Shown here piece by piece: positions 1-9,610 of a DNA stretch of 64,000 bases (positions are counted from its first letter, which is position 1; each line of letters begins with the position of its first letter). This DNA comes from Allostella vacuolata. GTDB taxonomy: Bacteria > Pseudomonadota > Alphaproteobacteria > ATCC43930 > Allostellaceae. The position numbers were made by a program, and so were the translations under genes. The DNA is taken from positions 3,125,388 to 3,189,387 of the forward strand of contig AP019702.1 in assembly GCA_006739055.1 (NCBI GenBank), read 5' to 3'. Under the pieces are notes generated by a model, which was not told the DNA's origin, ran no database searches, and worked only from the letters and a program-made list of their open reading frames with translations.

Positions 1-430
<430 letters not shown>

Positions 431-481
431 GGTGGTCAGATTCGTGAGTTCTTCGCGGATCCCCCGCTGGCGGGCGCAACG

Positions 482-2764
482 ATGGCCACGGATTCCGCCG
501 ACGGAGTGACGAAGTCGCCGAAGCGGCTACGAGGATGGTTGGCACGGTACGGCCTCGCGCGGAAGCTCGCGGTCGCGCTGGCCATCGCCGCCCTGGTTTC
601 GGGCATCGCCACCTACGTCGTCATCAGCAGCAAGCCGCCCTTCGGGCCGGACCCGAACACGGTTCTGGTCCTGCTCAACCTCGACCTGATCCTCCTGCTG
701 CTGCTGGGGGCGGTGGTGGCACGCCGGCTGGTGGCGCTGTGGGTCGAGCGGCGGCGCGGCATGGCCGGTGCCCGCCTCCATGTCCGCTTCGTCGCCCTGT
801 TCAGCCTGCTCGCGGTCACGCCCACCATCGTGGTCGCGGTGTTCTCGTTCCTCTTCTTCCACTTCGGCATCCAGAACTGGTTCAGCCAGACCGTGCGCAC
901 CGCGGTGGTCGAGTCGCGGGCGGTCGCCTACGCCTATCTGGAGGAGCATCAGAACGTCATCCGCGCCGACGTTTCGGCGATGGCGGCCGACCTCAACCGG
1001 GATTCCTCGCTGTTCATCGGCAACCCGCAGCGCTTCAACCAGATCGTCGCGACCCAGGCCCGGGTGCGCTCGCTGAGCGAGGCCATGGTCTTCGACCGCA
1101 GCGGTCGGGTCCTGGCCCGGTCCAGCATCAGCTTCGCGCTGGAGTTCGAGCCCGTTCCGGAATGGGCGATGGCGGAGGCGCGGTCGGGCATGATCGCGGT
1201 GCTGACCAGCGACACCGACGACCGCGTCCGCGCGCTGACCCGGCTCGACGAGGAGGGCAACGCGTTCCTCTATGTCGGCCGCTTCATCGATCCCCGGGTG
1301 ATCGGCCATCTGGAGCGGACCGAGCGGGCGGTGGCCGAGTATCGCGACCTCGAAGGGCAGCAATCGGGAATCCAGATCACCTTCGCCCTGGTGTTCCTGG
1401 TCGTCGCCCTGCTGCTGCTGCTGGCCGCGGTCTGGGCCGCGCTCATCCTGGCGAATCGCCTGGCGCAGCCGCTGGGCGCGCTGGTCGAGGCCGCCGAGCG
1501 GGTGCGCGGCGGCGATCTCGGCGTGCGCGTCGACGAGCGCCGCAACGGCGATGAGATGGACACGTTGAGCCGCGCCTTCAACCGGATGACCCGGCAGCTG
1601 CAGTCCCAGCGCAGCGAGCTGGTGGAGGCGAACCGGCAGCTGGAGACGCGCCGCCGCTTCACCGAGATGGTGCTGGCCGGCGTCTCGGCCGGGGTCGTCG
1701 GCCTCGATCGCGACGGCGCCATCAACCTGCCCAACCGGTCGGCGTCGATCCTGCTCGACATCGAGATGGAGCAATGGATCGGCGCCGACCTGGCTTCCGC
1801 CGTGCCCGAGATGGCCGACCTGCTGAACGCGGCGCGCGCCGGCGACGGGCGCTCGATCCAGGGCCAGGTGGAACTGCTGCGCGACGGACACAAGCGTACC
1901 CTGATCGTTCGCCTGGCGGCGGAGAAGGCGGGCGACGACACGCAGGGCTACGTCGTCACCTTCGACGACATCACCGAGCTGCTGTCGGCGCAGCGCAAGG
2001 CCGCCTGGGCCGACGTCGCCCGGCGCATCGCCCACGAGATCAAGAACCCGCTGACGCCGATCCAGCTGTCCGCCGAGCGCCTGAAGCGGCGGTACGGCAA
2101 GGAGATCGTCTCCGACCCGGAGACCTTCCACCTGTGCACCGACACGATCATCCGCCAGGTCGGGGATATCGGGCGCATGGTGGACGAATTCTCGTCCTTC
2201 GCCCGCATGCCGGCGCCGGTGATGCGCGAGGAGGATATCGGCGACATCTGCCGCCAGGCGGTCTTCCTGCAGCGCAGCGCCCGCCCCGACCTCCGCTTCG
2301 GCCTGGAGATGGACGAGACCGGACGGCGGCCGGTCCGTTGCGACCGCCGCCAGCTTGCCCAGGCTCTGACCAACCTGTTGCAGAATGCCGTCGATTCCAT
2401 CGACGGTCGCGATGCCTCCGGTGGCGAGCTGCCCCAGGGCGCGGTCGATCTGCGCGTCGGGTTGGATGGAGACGGCGTGCGGATCGTTGTCGAGGACAAT
2501 GGACGCGGTCTGCCGCGCGAAGGCCGGGAACGCTTGACGGAGCCGTATGTTACAACCCGAACGAAAGGCACGGGGCTGGGGCTCGCCATCGTGAAGAAGA
2601 TCATGGAGGATCACGGCGGTGACCTGTTGCTCGACGACCGTCCGGGCGGGGGGGCGCGCATCACGCTCGTGATCCCGAATCCCGCGATCCAGCCGCCGGT
2701 TGTGGAAACGCCCTTGACGGAAGCGGGCACGGTCGCAAGAAAGTCCGGCACCCATGGCGCATGA
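482..2764 (+). CDS. ntrY: NtrY membrane sensor histidine kinase
   Basis: This is a 760-residue kinase of the usual NtrY size. Hydrophobic segments near residues 28-48, 60-81, 103-127 and 298-323 place a sensing region of about 170 residues outside the membrane. HAMP, PAS and HisKA domains follow; the phospho-accepting histidine is residue 518 in IAHEIKNPLTP. The ATPase domain shows NLLQNAVDSI, DNGRGLP and GTGLGLAIVKKI. In the family, NtrY phosphorylates NtrX and links nitrogen and redox or oxygen status to gene expression. It overlaps ntrX by 11 bases, so translation is probably coupled. No strong Shine-Dalgarno precedes the ATG at 482, so the start is slightly uncertain. Confidence 0.95.
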   Translation: MATDSADGVTKSPKRLRGWLARYGLARKLAVALAIAALVSGIATYVVISSKPPFGPDPNTVLVLLNLDLILLLLLGAVVARRLVALWVERRRGMAGARLHVRFVALFSLLAVTPTIVVAVFSFLFFHFGIQNWFSQTVRTAVVESRAVAYAYLEEHQNVIRADVSAMAADLNRDSSLFIGNPQRFNQIVATQARVRSLSEAMVFDRSGRVLARSSISFALEFEPVPEWAMAEARSGMIAVLTSDTDDRVRALTRLDEEGNAFLYVGRFIDPRVIGHLERTERAVAEYRDLEGQQSGIQITFALVFLVVALLLLLAAVWAALILANRLAQPLGALVEAAERVRGGDLGVRVDERRNGDEMDTLSRAFNRMTRQLQSQRSELVEANRQLETRRRFTEMVLAGVSAGVVGLDRDGAINLPNRSASILLDIEMEQWIGADLASAVPEMADLLNAARAGDGRSIQGQVELLRDGHKRTLIVRLAAEKAGDDTQGYVVTFDDITELLSAQRKAAWADVARRIAHEIKNPLTPIQLSAERLKRRYGKEIVSDPETFHLCTDTIIRQVGDIGRMVDEFSSFARMPAPVMREEDIGDICRQAVFLQRSARPDLRFGLEMDETGRRPVRCDRRQLAQALTNLLQNAVDSIDGRDASGGELPQGAVDLRVGLDGDGVRIVVEDNGRGLPREGRERLTEPYVTTRTKGTGLGLAIVKKIMEDHGGDLLLDDRPGGGARITLVIPNPAIQPPVVETPLTEAGTVARKSGTHGA

Positions 2765-4157
2765 CATCCTGATCGTCGACGACGAGGCCGACATCCGCAT
2801 GCTGATCGCGGGGGTGTTGCGCGACGAGGGCTATGCCACGCGCGAGGCCGGCGATTCGCGGGCCGCCCTGGCCGCGGTCCGGGCGCGCCGGCCCAACCTG
2901 GTCATCCTCGACATCTGGCTGCAGGGCAGCGAGCTGGACGGGATGGGCATCCTCGACGTCCTGCGTCGCGAGCATCCGAACCTGCCTGTGCTGATGATCA
3001 GCGGCCACGGCACGATCGAGACCGCGGTGTCGGCGATCAAACTCGGCGCCTACGACTTCGTCGAGAAGCCCTTCAAGACCGACCGGCTGCTGGTGCTGAT
3101 CGAGCGCGCGGTCGAGGCGGCACGCCTGCGCCGGGAGAACGAGGAGTTGCGGCTGCGCACGGGTGGCGCGGTCGAGCTGGTCGGCACCTCGTCGGCCATC
3201 GGCCAGATCCGCCAGGCGATCGAGCGGGTGTCGCCGACCGGCAGCCGGGTCCTGGTGACCGGCCCCGCCGGGGCCGGCAAGGAGGTGGTGGCCCGGCTCA
3301 TCCACAACCAGTCGCGCCGCGCCGACGGGCCCTTCGTCGTCCTCAACTGCGCCACCATGCGGCCGGAGCGGCTGGAGGTGGAGCTGTTCGGCACCGAGGG
3401 GGCAGACGGCGCCGACGGGCGGCGCAAGGTCGGCACGTTCGAGCTGGCCCATGGCGGCACCCTGTTCCTGGACGAGGTCGCCGACATGCCCCTGGAGACC
3501 CAGGGCAAGATCGTCCGCGCGCTGCAGGACCAGACCTTCGAGCGGGTCGGCGGATCGACCCGGGTCGAGGTCGACGTGCGGGTGATCGCGTCCACCAACC
3601 GCGATCTGACCGCGGAGATGGCGGCCGGCCGCTTCCGCGAGGATCTCTTCTATCGCCTGAACGTGGTGCCGATCCGGGTGCCGTCGCTGCGCGAGCGGCG
3701 CGAGGATATCCCGGTGCTGGCCCGGCACTTCATGGCGCGGTCGGCGGAGACGTCCGGCCTGCCGCCGCGCGTGCTCGGCGAGGACGCGCTCGCCGCGCTC
3801 CAGGCCTATGACTGGCCGGGCAACGTCCGCCAGCTGCGCAACGTCGTGGACTGGCTGCTGATCATGGCGCCGGGCGACGGCCGCGAGGCGATCCGCGCCG
3901 ACATGCTGCCGAGCGAGATCGGCTCGACGACCCCGGCGGTGCTGCGCTGGGACAAGGCGGGAGAGATCATGACGTTGCCGCTGCGCGAGGCCCGCGAGGT
4001 GTTCGAGCGCCAATACCTGCTGGCCCAGCTGACCCGGTTCGGCGGCAACATCTCGCGCACCGCGTCCTTCGTCGGCATGGAGCGATCGGCCCTGCACCGC
4101 AAGCTGAAGTCGCTCGGTGTCAATGGCGACGAGCGCTCCCTGCGGATGGCCCCCTAG
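2754..4157 (+). CDS. ntrX: NtrX response regulator, NtrC family
   Basis: The 467-residue protein has a receiver domain (acidic pair in IVDDEAD, phospho-acceptor Asp53 in VILDIWLQGS), an AAA+ domain (Walker A GPAGAGKE, Walker B-like TLFLDEVADMP) and a C-terminal Fis-type helix-turn-helix. The GAFTGA loop that contacts sigma-54 is absent: the stretch after ELFGTEG is a glycine/aspartate-rich replacement. This is a feature of many alphaproteobacterial NtrX proteins and suggests it does not act as a standard sigma-54 activator. It is the partner of NtrY. Its TAG stop shares a base with the GTG start of trkA. Confidence 0.95.
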   Translation: MAHDILIVDDEADIRMLIAGVLRDEGYATREAGDSRAALAAVRARRPNLVILDIWLQGSELDGMGILDVLRREHPNLPVLMISGHGTIETAVSAIKLGAYDFVEKPFKTDRLLVLIERAVEAARLRRENEELRLRTGGAVELVGTSSAIGQIRQAIERVSPTGSRVLVTGPAGAGKEVVARLIHNQSRRADGPFVVLNCATMRPERLEVELFGTEGADGADGRRKVGTFELAHGGTLFLDEVADMPLETQGKIVRALQDQTFERVGGSTRVEVDVRVIASTNRDLTAEMAAGRFREDLFYRLNVVPIRVPSLRERREDIPVLARHFMARSAETSGLPPRVLGEDALAALQAYDWPGNVRQLRNVVDWLLIMAPGDGREAIRADMLPSEIGSTTPAVLRWDKAGEIMTLPLREAREVFERQYLLAQLTRFGGNISRTASFVGMERSALHRKLKSLGVNGDERSLRMAP

Positions 4158-5533
4158 TGAAGGTCGTCATCTGCGGGGCGGGGCAGGTGGGCAGCAGCAT
4201 TGCGCGCTACCTGGCCGGCGGCGGCAACAGCGTGACGGTGATCGATCAGTCGGCCGAGCTGATCCAGCGCCTGTCGGACTCGCACGACGTGCGCGGCATC
4301 GTCGGCCACGCCTCGCATCCCGACGTGCTGGCCGAGGCCGGCGCAGAGGAGGCGGACATGCTGATCGCGGTGACCTATGCCGACGAGGTCAACATGGTCG
4401 CCTGCCAGGTGGCCCACTCGCTGTTCAACGTGCCGACCAAGATCGCCCGCATCCGCGCCCAGGTGTATCTGAAGCCGCAATGGCGCCAGCTCTTCGCCAG
4501 CGACCGCCTGCCCATCGACGTCACCATCTCGCCGGAGATCGAGGTCGCCCACGCCATCACCCTGCAGCTCGAGGTGCCGGGCGCCTTCGAGGTGCTGTCG
4601 ATGGCCGACGGGCTGGTCCGCGTGGTGGGCGTGCGCTGCCTGTCCGACTGCCCGGTCGTGAACACCCCGCTCCGGCAGCTGACCAGCCTGTTTCCGGATC
4701 TGGCGATCACCATCGTCGGGCTGATCCGCGAGGGGCGGCCGATCATCCCGGAGAGCGACGAGATGCTGCTGGCCGGCGACGAGGTCTATTTCGTTGCCGA
4801 TGCGCGCCACGTCAGCCGGGCCATGCTCGCCTTCGGCCATGAGGAGCAGCCGGGCCGGCGGGTCGTCATCATCGGCGGAGGCAACATCGGCCAGTACCTG
4901 TCCGAGGAGATCGAGGAGCGTTTCCCCCAGGTCTCGATCAAGATGATCGAGCTCGACCGGGCCCGCGCGGCGGAGATGTGCCAGCGCCTCGGCCATGTCG
5001 TGGTGCTGAACGGCGACGGGCTCGACACGGAGATCCTGGAGGAGGCCAATGTCGGCAATGCGGAGACGGTGATCGCCGTCACCGACGACGACGAGGTCAA
5101 CATCCTGAGCTCGATCCTGTCGAAGCGCCTGGGTGCCGCGCGGGTGGTGACGCTGATCAACAAGCCGAGCTACGAGCCGCTGGTGACCAACCTCGGCATC
5201 GATGCGGTGGTCAATCCGCGCTCCATCACCGTGTCGAATATCCTCCAGCATGTGCGCCGCGGCCGCATTCGCGGCGTGCACACGCTGCGCGAAGGCTTCG
5301 GCGAGATCATCGAGGCGGAGGCGATGGAGACATCGGCCCTGGTCGGCCGGCCGCTGCGCGAGATCGACCTGCCGCACGGCATCATCGTCGGCGCGCTGGT
5401 GCGCGGCAAGACGGTCATCATTCCGCGCGGCGCCACGGTCATCAAGGCGGACGACCGGGTGGTGCTGATGGCGGCGCCGGGGGCCGTGCGCAAGGTCGAG
5501 AAGATGTTCGCCGTGCGCCTCGAATATTTCTGA
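4157..5533 (+). CDS. trkA: TrkA, potassium uptake regulatory subunit
   Basis: The 458-residue protein is two tandem RCK units. Each has a Rossmann NAD-binding half (GAGQVGSSIARYL at the N-terminus, GGGNIGQYL near residue 237) followed by a TrkA-C half. It is a soluble peripheral subunit that gates TrkH/TrkG potassium channels on NAD(H) or ATP binding. The GTG start overlaps the ntrX stop by one base (TAGTG), so it is probably in the ntr operon, a conserved alphaproteobacterial link. No trkH is in the window. Length is normal for the family. Confidence 0.95.
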   Translation: MKVVICGAGQVGSSIARYLAGGGNSVTVIDQSAELIQRLSDSHDVRGIVGHASHPDVLAEAGAEEADMLIAVTYADEVNMVACQVAHSLFNVPTKIARIRAQVYLKPQWRQLFASDRLPIDVTISPEIEVAHAITLQLEVPGAFEVLSMADGLVRVVGVRCLSDCPVVNTPLRQLTSLFPDLAITIVGLIREGRPIIPESDEMLLAGDEVYFVADARHVSRAMLAFGHEEQPGRRVVIIGGGNIGQYLSEEIEERFPQVSIKMIELDRARAAEMCQRLGHVVVLNGDGLDTEILEEANVGNAETVIAVTDDDEVNILSSILSKRLGAARVVTLINKPSYEPLVTNLGIDAVVNPRSITVSNILQHVRRGRIRGVHTLREGFGEIIEAEAMETSALVGRPLREIDLPHGIIVGALVRGKTVIIPRGATVIKADDRVVLMAAPGAVRKVEKMFAVRLEYF

Positions 5534-5582
5534 TACCTATCCGCTTCCGTCCATCCCAACCGAAGGGTCGCGAGAGGCCGCC

Positions 5583-6461
5583 ATGTCGCGCATCGCCTAC
5601 GTCAACGGTCAGTATGTTCCGCACCATGAAGCCGCCGTCCATGTCGAGGACCGCGGCTACCAGTTCGCCGATGGCGTCTACGAGGTGATCGCGATCTCGC
5701 GCGGCGCCCTCATCGACGAGGAAGGCCACATGATCCGGCTGGAGCGCTCGCTCGACGAGCTGCGCATCGCCCGGCCGATGGGCCGGCCGGCGCTGGGCCA
5801 TGTCATGCGCGAGGTGGTGCGGCGCAACCGGGTGGTGGACGGCATCGTCTACATCCAGATGACCCGCGGCGTCGCCCCGCGCGACCATGCCTTCCCGGCC
5901 AACGCCGAGACCTCGGTGGTGATGACCGCCAAGCGCACCAAGCCCGCCAGTCCGGCGCTGATGCGAGACGGCGCCAAGGTGATCACCATTCCCGATATCC
6001 GCTGGGAGCGGTGCGACATCAAGACGGTGTCCCTGCTGCCCAACTGCCTCGGCAAGCAGCAGGCACGCGAGGCGGGCGCGCTCGAGGCCTGGCAGGTCGA
6101 CGAGCGGGACGGGACGGTGACCGAGGGCACGTCGACCAACGCCTGGATCGTGACCCAGGACGGCGAAGTGGTCACCCGCGCCGCCAACAACGCGATCCTG
6201 AACGGCATCACCCGCATCGCCGTGCTGAAGATCATCGCGCAGCAGCAGGGGCTGAAGTTCGTCGAGCGGCCGTTCACGGTGGAGGAGGCCAAGAATGCCC
6301 GCGAGGCATTCCTGACCAGCACGACCGCGTTCGTCACGCCGATCGTGCGCATCGATGATGCCACGGTCGGCGACGGCAAGCCCGGCGCCGTCGCCCGCAG
6401 CCTGCGCGAGGCCTACCTGGTGCACATGGCCGAGCAGGCGGCACAGGGGGAGGCTGCGTGA
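5583..6461 (+). CDS. dat: D-amino-acid transaminase-like class IV aminotransferase
   Basis: The 292-residue protein is a fold-type IV PLP enzyme. Visible features are VEDRGYQFADGVYEV at the N-terminus, a probable PLP lysine at residue 147 (CDIKTVSLLPN) and the phosphate-binding EGTSTNAW. D-amino-acid transaminases interconvert D-alanine and D-glutamate for cell-wall synthesis; branched-chain transaminases and aminodeoxychorismate lyases share the fold. The 40-residue start and the link to trkA and hfq favour Dat, but substrate cannot be proved from sequence. GAGAGG lies just before the ATG. It overlaps the next gene by GTGA. Confidence 0.85.
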   Translation: MSRIAYVNGQYVPHHEAAVHVEDRGYQFADGVYEVIAISRGALIDEEGHMIRLERSLDELRIARPMGRPALGHVMREVVRRNRVVDGIVYIQMTRGVAPRDHAFPANAETSVVMTAKRTKPASPALMRDGAKVITIPDIRWERCDIKTVSLLPNCLGKQQAREAGALEAWQVDERDGTVTEGTSTNAWIVTQDGEVVTRAANNAILNGITRIAVLKIIAQQQGLKFVERPFTVEEAKNAREAFLTSTTAFVTPIVRIDDATVGDGKPGAVARSLREAYLVHMAEQAAQGEAA

Positions 6462-7108
6462 GCGGCAGCCTTCCGCCGCCGCGGGCGATCCTCTTCGACT
6501 GGGACAACACGCTGGTCGACAACTGGGCGGTCATCTCCGGCGCGCTCAATGCCACCTTCCTCGCGATGGGCCATCCGGAATGGACCGAGGCCGAGTGCCG
6601 TGCCCGCATCCGCAAGTCGGCCCGCGACACCTTCCCGGAGATGTTCGGCGGCCGCTGGCGCGACGCCGAGCGCGTCTTCTACTCGACGTTCGAGGAGCGG
6701 CACCTGGAGGGGCTGCGGCCGATGGACGGCGCCCTGGCGATGCTGGACCTGGCCGCCGCCCGCGGCCTCTATCTCGGCATCGTCAGCAACAAGCATGGCC
6801 GCTACCTGCGCCGGGAGGCCGAGCATCTCGGCTGGAGCCCGCGCTTCGGGCGCATCGTCGGCGCGACCGACGTCGCCGCCGACAAGCCGGCGGCCGACCC
6901 GGTCCACGCCGCGCTCGCCGGCAGCGGCATTGCGGCCGGGCCGGACGTCTGGTTCGTCGGCGACGCCGGGGTCGACATGCATTGCGCGTTGAATTCGGGC
7001 TGCATCCCCGTGCTTCTGCGCGACGAAGAGACGCTGGGGGAAGAGTTTGACAGTTGCGCGCCCCATCTCCATCTACGGGGCTGCTCGGGGTTGGCTGCGC
7101 TGTTGTAG
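6458..7108 (+). CDS. HAD-superfamily hydrolase, phosphoglycolate-phosphatase-like
   Basis: The 216-residue protein carries HAD motif I ([12 protein letters not shown], both aspartates present), motif II (GIVSNKHG), a motif III lysine in AADKPAADP and motif IV ([10 protein letters not shown]). An inserted helical cap follows motif I, as in phosphoglycolate and beta-phosphoglucomutase-type phosphatases. It probably removes phosphate from a small metabolite; the substrate is unknown. The GTG start lies in a 4-base GTGA overlap with the transaminase and follows a strong purine run (GGGGGAGG). Translation is therefore likely coupled. Confidence 0.85.
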   Translation: MSGSLPPPRAILFDWDNTLVDNWAVISGALNATFLAMGHPEWTEAECRARIRKSARDTFPEMFGGRWRDAERVFYSTFEERHLEGLRPMDGALAMLDLAAARGLYLGIVSNKHGRYLRREAEHLGWSPRFGRIVGATDVAADKPAADPVHAALAGSGIAAGPDVWFVGDAGVDMHCALNSGCIPVLLRDEETLGEEFDSCAPHLHLRGCSGLAALL

Positions 7109-7206
7109 CAGGTCGAGCAACCGGCATGGGACTTGCGTCGGTCCACGCGCCGGGTAAAGCGAACCCGGGTCGTAAAGACCCCAACAACGAAACGGGAATA
7201 ACAGCG

Positions 7207-7458
7207 ATGTCGTCGGAGAAAAGCCAGAACGTACAGGATGTCTTCCTGAACCACGTTCGCAAGAACAAGACGCCGGTGACCGTCTTCCTCGTCAACGGGG
7301 TGAAGTTGCAGGGCATCATCACCTGGTTCGACAATTTCTGCGTCCTGCTGCGCCGGGACGCCCATTCGCAGCTGGTCTACAAGCACGCGATTTCCACCGT
7401 GATGCCGGCACAGCCGATCCAGCTCTTCGACGGGGGCAAGGACGACTCCGATAGCTGA
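7207..7458 (+). CDS. hfq: Hfq RNA chaperone
   Basis: The 83-residue protein starts at ATG 7207 ([10 protein letters not shown]). It has the Sm1 motif ([19 protein letters not shown]) and the Sm2 motif ([10 protein letters not shown]) that pack into the hexamer and bind U-rich sRNA 3' ends. The tail is very short and acidic (GGKDDSDS), as usual in alphaproteobacteria. An in-frame extension back to 7054 is open but does not resemble Hfq. hfq and hflX are neighbours as in most proteobacteria. The 98 bases before the start probably hold a promoter, but no strong -35/-10 pair stands out. Confidence 0.97.
   Translation: MSSEKSQNVQDVFLNHVRKNKTPVTVFLVNGVKLQGIITWFDNFCVLLRRDAHSQLVYKHAISTVMPAQPIQLFDGGKDDSDS
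7438..7442 (+). promoter_or_regulatory. Shine-Dalgarno suited to an ATA start of hflX
   Basis: AAGGA lies inside the last codons of hfq, 8 bases before ATA at 7451. No ATG, GTG or TTG exists in the hflX frame between the in-frame stop at 7400 and GTG 7580. The spacing makes ATA the best-placed initiation site. Confidence 0.45.
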
Positions 7459-8788
7459 TCCGACCGCGGACCGGGGCGACGGCAAGGCCGCCGCCGCCGG
7501 CCGGGCGTATGTCCTGCATCCGGCGCTGCGCGCCGGGCGGGACGAGAACCGCAGCCCCGAGGCCCGTCTGGCGGAAGCCGTGGGCCTTACCGCCGCGATC
7601 GAGCTGACGGTCGCGCACGACGAGGTCGTGCGCGTCGACCAGCCGCGTCCGGCCACCCTGTTCGGCACCGGCACGGTGGAGCGCATCGGCAAGCTGATCG
7701 CCGAGGAGAAGCCGGCCGAGGTGGTGATCATCGATGCCGCCGTCACCCCGGTGCAGCAGCGCAATCTGGAGAAGGCCTGGAAGTGCAAGGTCATCGACCG
7801 CACCGGCCTGATCCTGGAGATCTTCGGTGCCCGCGCGCGCACCCATGAGGGGCGCCTGCAGGTCGAGCTGGCCGCGCTCACCTACCAGCGCTCGCGCCTG
7901 GTGCGGTCCTGGACCCATCTGGAGCGGCAGCGCGGCGGCTTCGGCTTCCTGGGCGGCCCCGGCGAAAGCCAGCTCGAGATCGACCGCCGGCTGATCGGCG
8001 AGCGCATCGCCCGGCTGAAGCGGGAGCTCGAGGACACCAAGCGCACCCGCGGCCTGCATCGCGAGGCGCGGCGCCGGGTGCCGTACCCGGTGGTGGCCCT
8101 GGTCGGCTACACCAATGCCGGGAAATCGACGCTGTTCAACCGCCTGACGCAGGCGAGCGTCATGGCCGAGGACCTGCTGTTCGCCACGCTCGACCCGACC
8201 ATGCGGGTGCTGGAGCTGCCGTCCGGCCGCAAGGTGATCCTGTCCGACACGGTCGGCTTCATCTCCGAGCTGCCGACCTCGCTGGTCGCCGCCTTCCGGG
8301 CGACGCTGGAGGAGGTGACGGCGGCCGACCTCATCATCCATGTCCGCGACGTCTCCCACCCCGACACCGGCGCCCAGAAGGCGGATGTCGAGGCGGTGCT
8401 GGGCGAGCTCGGGCTGGCCGATGCGCTGCCGGCACGGATGATCGAGGGCCTGAACAAGATCGACCTGCTGCCGGACGAGGACCGTACCGTGCTGATCCGC
8501 CAGGCCGAGCGCCAGGACGGGCAGGCGGCCTTCTCGGCCGTGACCGGCGAGGGGCTGGACCTGCTCCTGCGGCTCGTCGACCAGCGCCTCGGCGCCAGCC
8601 GCTCGCTGCACGACCTCGAGGTCGATGTCCGCGACGGCAGCGCGATCGCCTGGCTCTACAGCCATGGCGAGGTGATCGAGCGCGCGGACGAGGGGGAGGT
8701 GGCCCGGCTCCGGGTCAGCCTCGACCCGGCCGACGTCTCCCGTTTCCGCCAACGCCATCACCCCTTGCGCATGGTTGCCGTCCCATGA
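7451..8788 (+). CDS. hflX: HflX ribosome-associated GTPase, probable ATA start
   Basis: HflX is a GTPase that binds and splits stalled ribosomes. The N-terminal HflX domain, the conserved [18 protein letters not shown], the glycine-rich [12 protein letters not shown] linker and the G-domain (P-loop GYTNAGKS, switch [14 protein letters not shown]) are all present. The first standard start, GTG 7580, would remove the conserved lead-in ([10 protein letters not shown], then [12 protein letters not shown]) encoded in frame from about 7505. An ATA at 7451, 8 bases after AAGGA, would give 445 residues and an 8-base overlap with hfq. The family is certain; the start is inference. The 402-residue form from GTG 7580 is the alternative. 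Confidence 0.9.
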   Translation: MADPTADRGDGKAAAAGRAYVLHPALRAGRDENRSPEARLAEAVGLTAAIELTVAHDEVVRVDQPRPATLFGTGTVERIGKLIAEEKPAEVVIIDAAVTPVQQRNLEKAWKCKVIDRTGLILEIFGARARTHEGRLQVELAALTYQRSRLVRSWTHLERQRGGFGFLGGPGESQLEIDRRLIGERIARLKRELEDTKRTRGLHREARRRVPYPVVALVGYTNAGKSTLFNRLTQASVMAEDLLFATLDPTMRVLELPSGRKVILSDTVGFISELPTSLVAAFRATLEEVTAADLIIHVRDVSHPDTGAQKADVEAVLGELGLADALPARMIEGLNKIDLLPDEDRTVLIRQAERQDGQAAFSAVTGEGLDLLLRLVDQRLGASRSLHDLEVDVRDGSAIAWLYSHGEVIERADEGEVARLRVSLDPADVSRFRQRHHPLRMVAVP

Positions 8789-9600
8789 AGTTCGATGCCG
8801 CCCGCGTCGCCGACGCCATCGCCACCGTCGCCGCGGAAGAGATCGTGCCACGCTTCCGGCAGCTGGCGGCCGACGACATCCGCGAGAAGAAGCCGGGCGA
8901 CCTCGTCACGGTAGCCGACGAGGCGGCCGAGCGGGCGCTGGAAGCCCGCCTGCTCGACATCCTGCCGGGGTCGGTGGTGGTCGGCGAGGAGGCGGTGTCC
9001 AAGGACGCCGGCATCCTGGCGCGGCTCGACCAGGCGGCGCCGGCCTGGATCGTCGATCCGGTCGACGGCACCGCCAACTTCGCCGCCGGCCTGCCGCTCT
9101 TCGCGGTGATGGTGTCGCTGGCCTGGGGCGGGCAGGCGGTCGCCGCCTGGATCCACGACCCGCTGACCGGCGCCATGGTGTCGGCCGAGCGCGGGGCCGG
9201 CGCCTGGCTCGGCGACAGCCGGCTGCGGGTGGCATCCGCCCACGACGTCGCCAGCATGTCGGGCGCGGTCAGCTTCCGCTACGGCAAGCGCCCGCTGATC
9301 CGCAAGATCGCCGGACGCACGGAACGGCTCGGCTCGGTCTTCCAGCTGCGCTGCGCCGGGCAGGAATATCTGGCCCTGGTGCGGGCCCAGAGCCACTTCT
9401 CGCTCTACCACCGCCTGATGCCCTGGGACCATGCGGCGGGGCAGCTCATCCATGGCGAGGCCGGCGGCTACAGCGCCCGCCTGGACGGCTCCTCCTACCG
9501 TCCGTCCCACCTCGACGGCGGCCTGCTGCTGGCCCCCGACCAGGCGTCGTGGGAGGCGATCCACAGGGTCCTGGTCGGGCGGCCCGACGAGCGGGTCTGA
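8785..9600 (+). CDS. Inositol-monophosphatase-family phosphatase
   Basis: The 271-residue protein has the metal-binding signatures of the IMPase/FBPase superfamily: GEEAVSKD, DPVDGTANFAAG and, near the C-terminus, PWDHAAGQLI. Members hydrolyse inositol-1-phosphate, fructose-1,6-bisphosphate, histidinol phosphate or adenosine 3',5'-bisphosphate with Mg2+. Which one applies here is not clear. It overlaps hflX by ATGA, so the two are translationally coupled. It ends 11 bases before a convergent regulator gene. Confidence 0.85.
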   Translation: MKFDAARVADAIATVAAEEIVPRFRQLAADDIREKKPGDLVTVADEAAERALEARLLDILPGSVVVGEEAVSKDAGILARLDQAAPAWIVDPVDGTANFAAGLPLFAVMVSLAWGGQAVAAWIHDPLTGAMVSAERGAGAWLGDSRLRVASAHDVASMSGAVSFRYGKRPLIRKIAGRTERLGSVFQLRCAGQEYLALVRAQSHFSLYHRLMPWDHAAGQLIHGEAGGYSARLDGSSYRPSHLDGGLLLAPDQASWEAIHRVLVGRPDERV

Positions 9601-9610
9601 CGGCCGGAAC

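Noticed and set aside
431..481. Terminator after ntrC (CCCGC-TG-GCGGG)
   Set aside because: The stem has a 2-base loop and no T-run, and ntrY follows immediately, so a working terminator is unlikely.
527..2800. Long minus-strand open frame opposite ntrY
   Set aside because: It is the antisense of a well-supported histidine kinase. GC-rich codon bias opens such frames and the translation resembles no protein.
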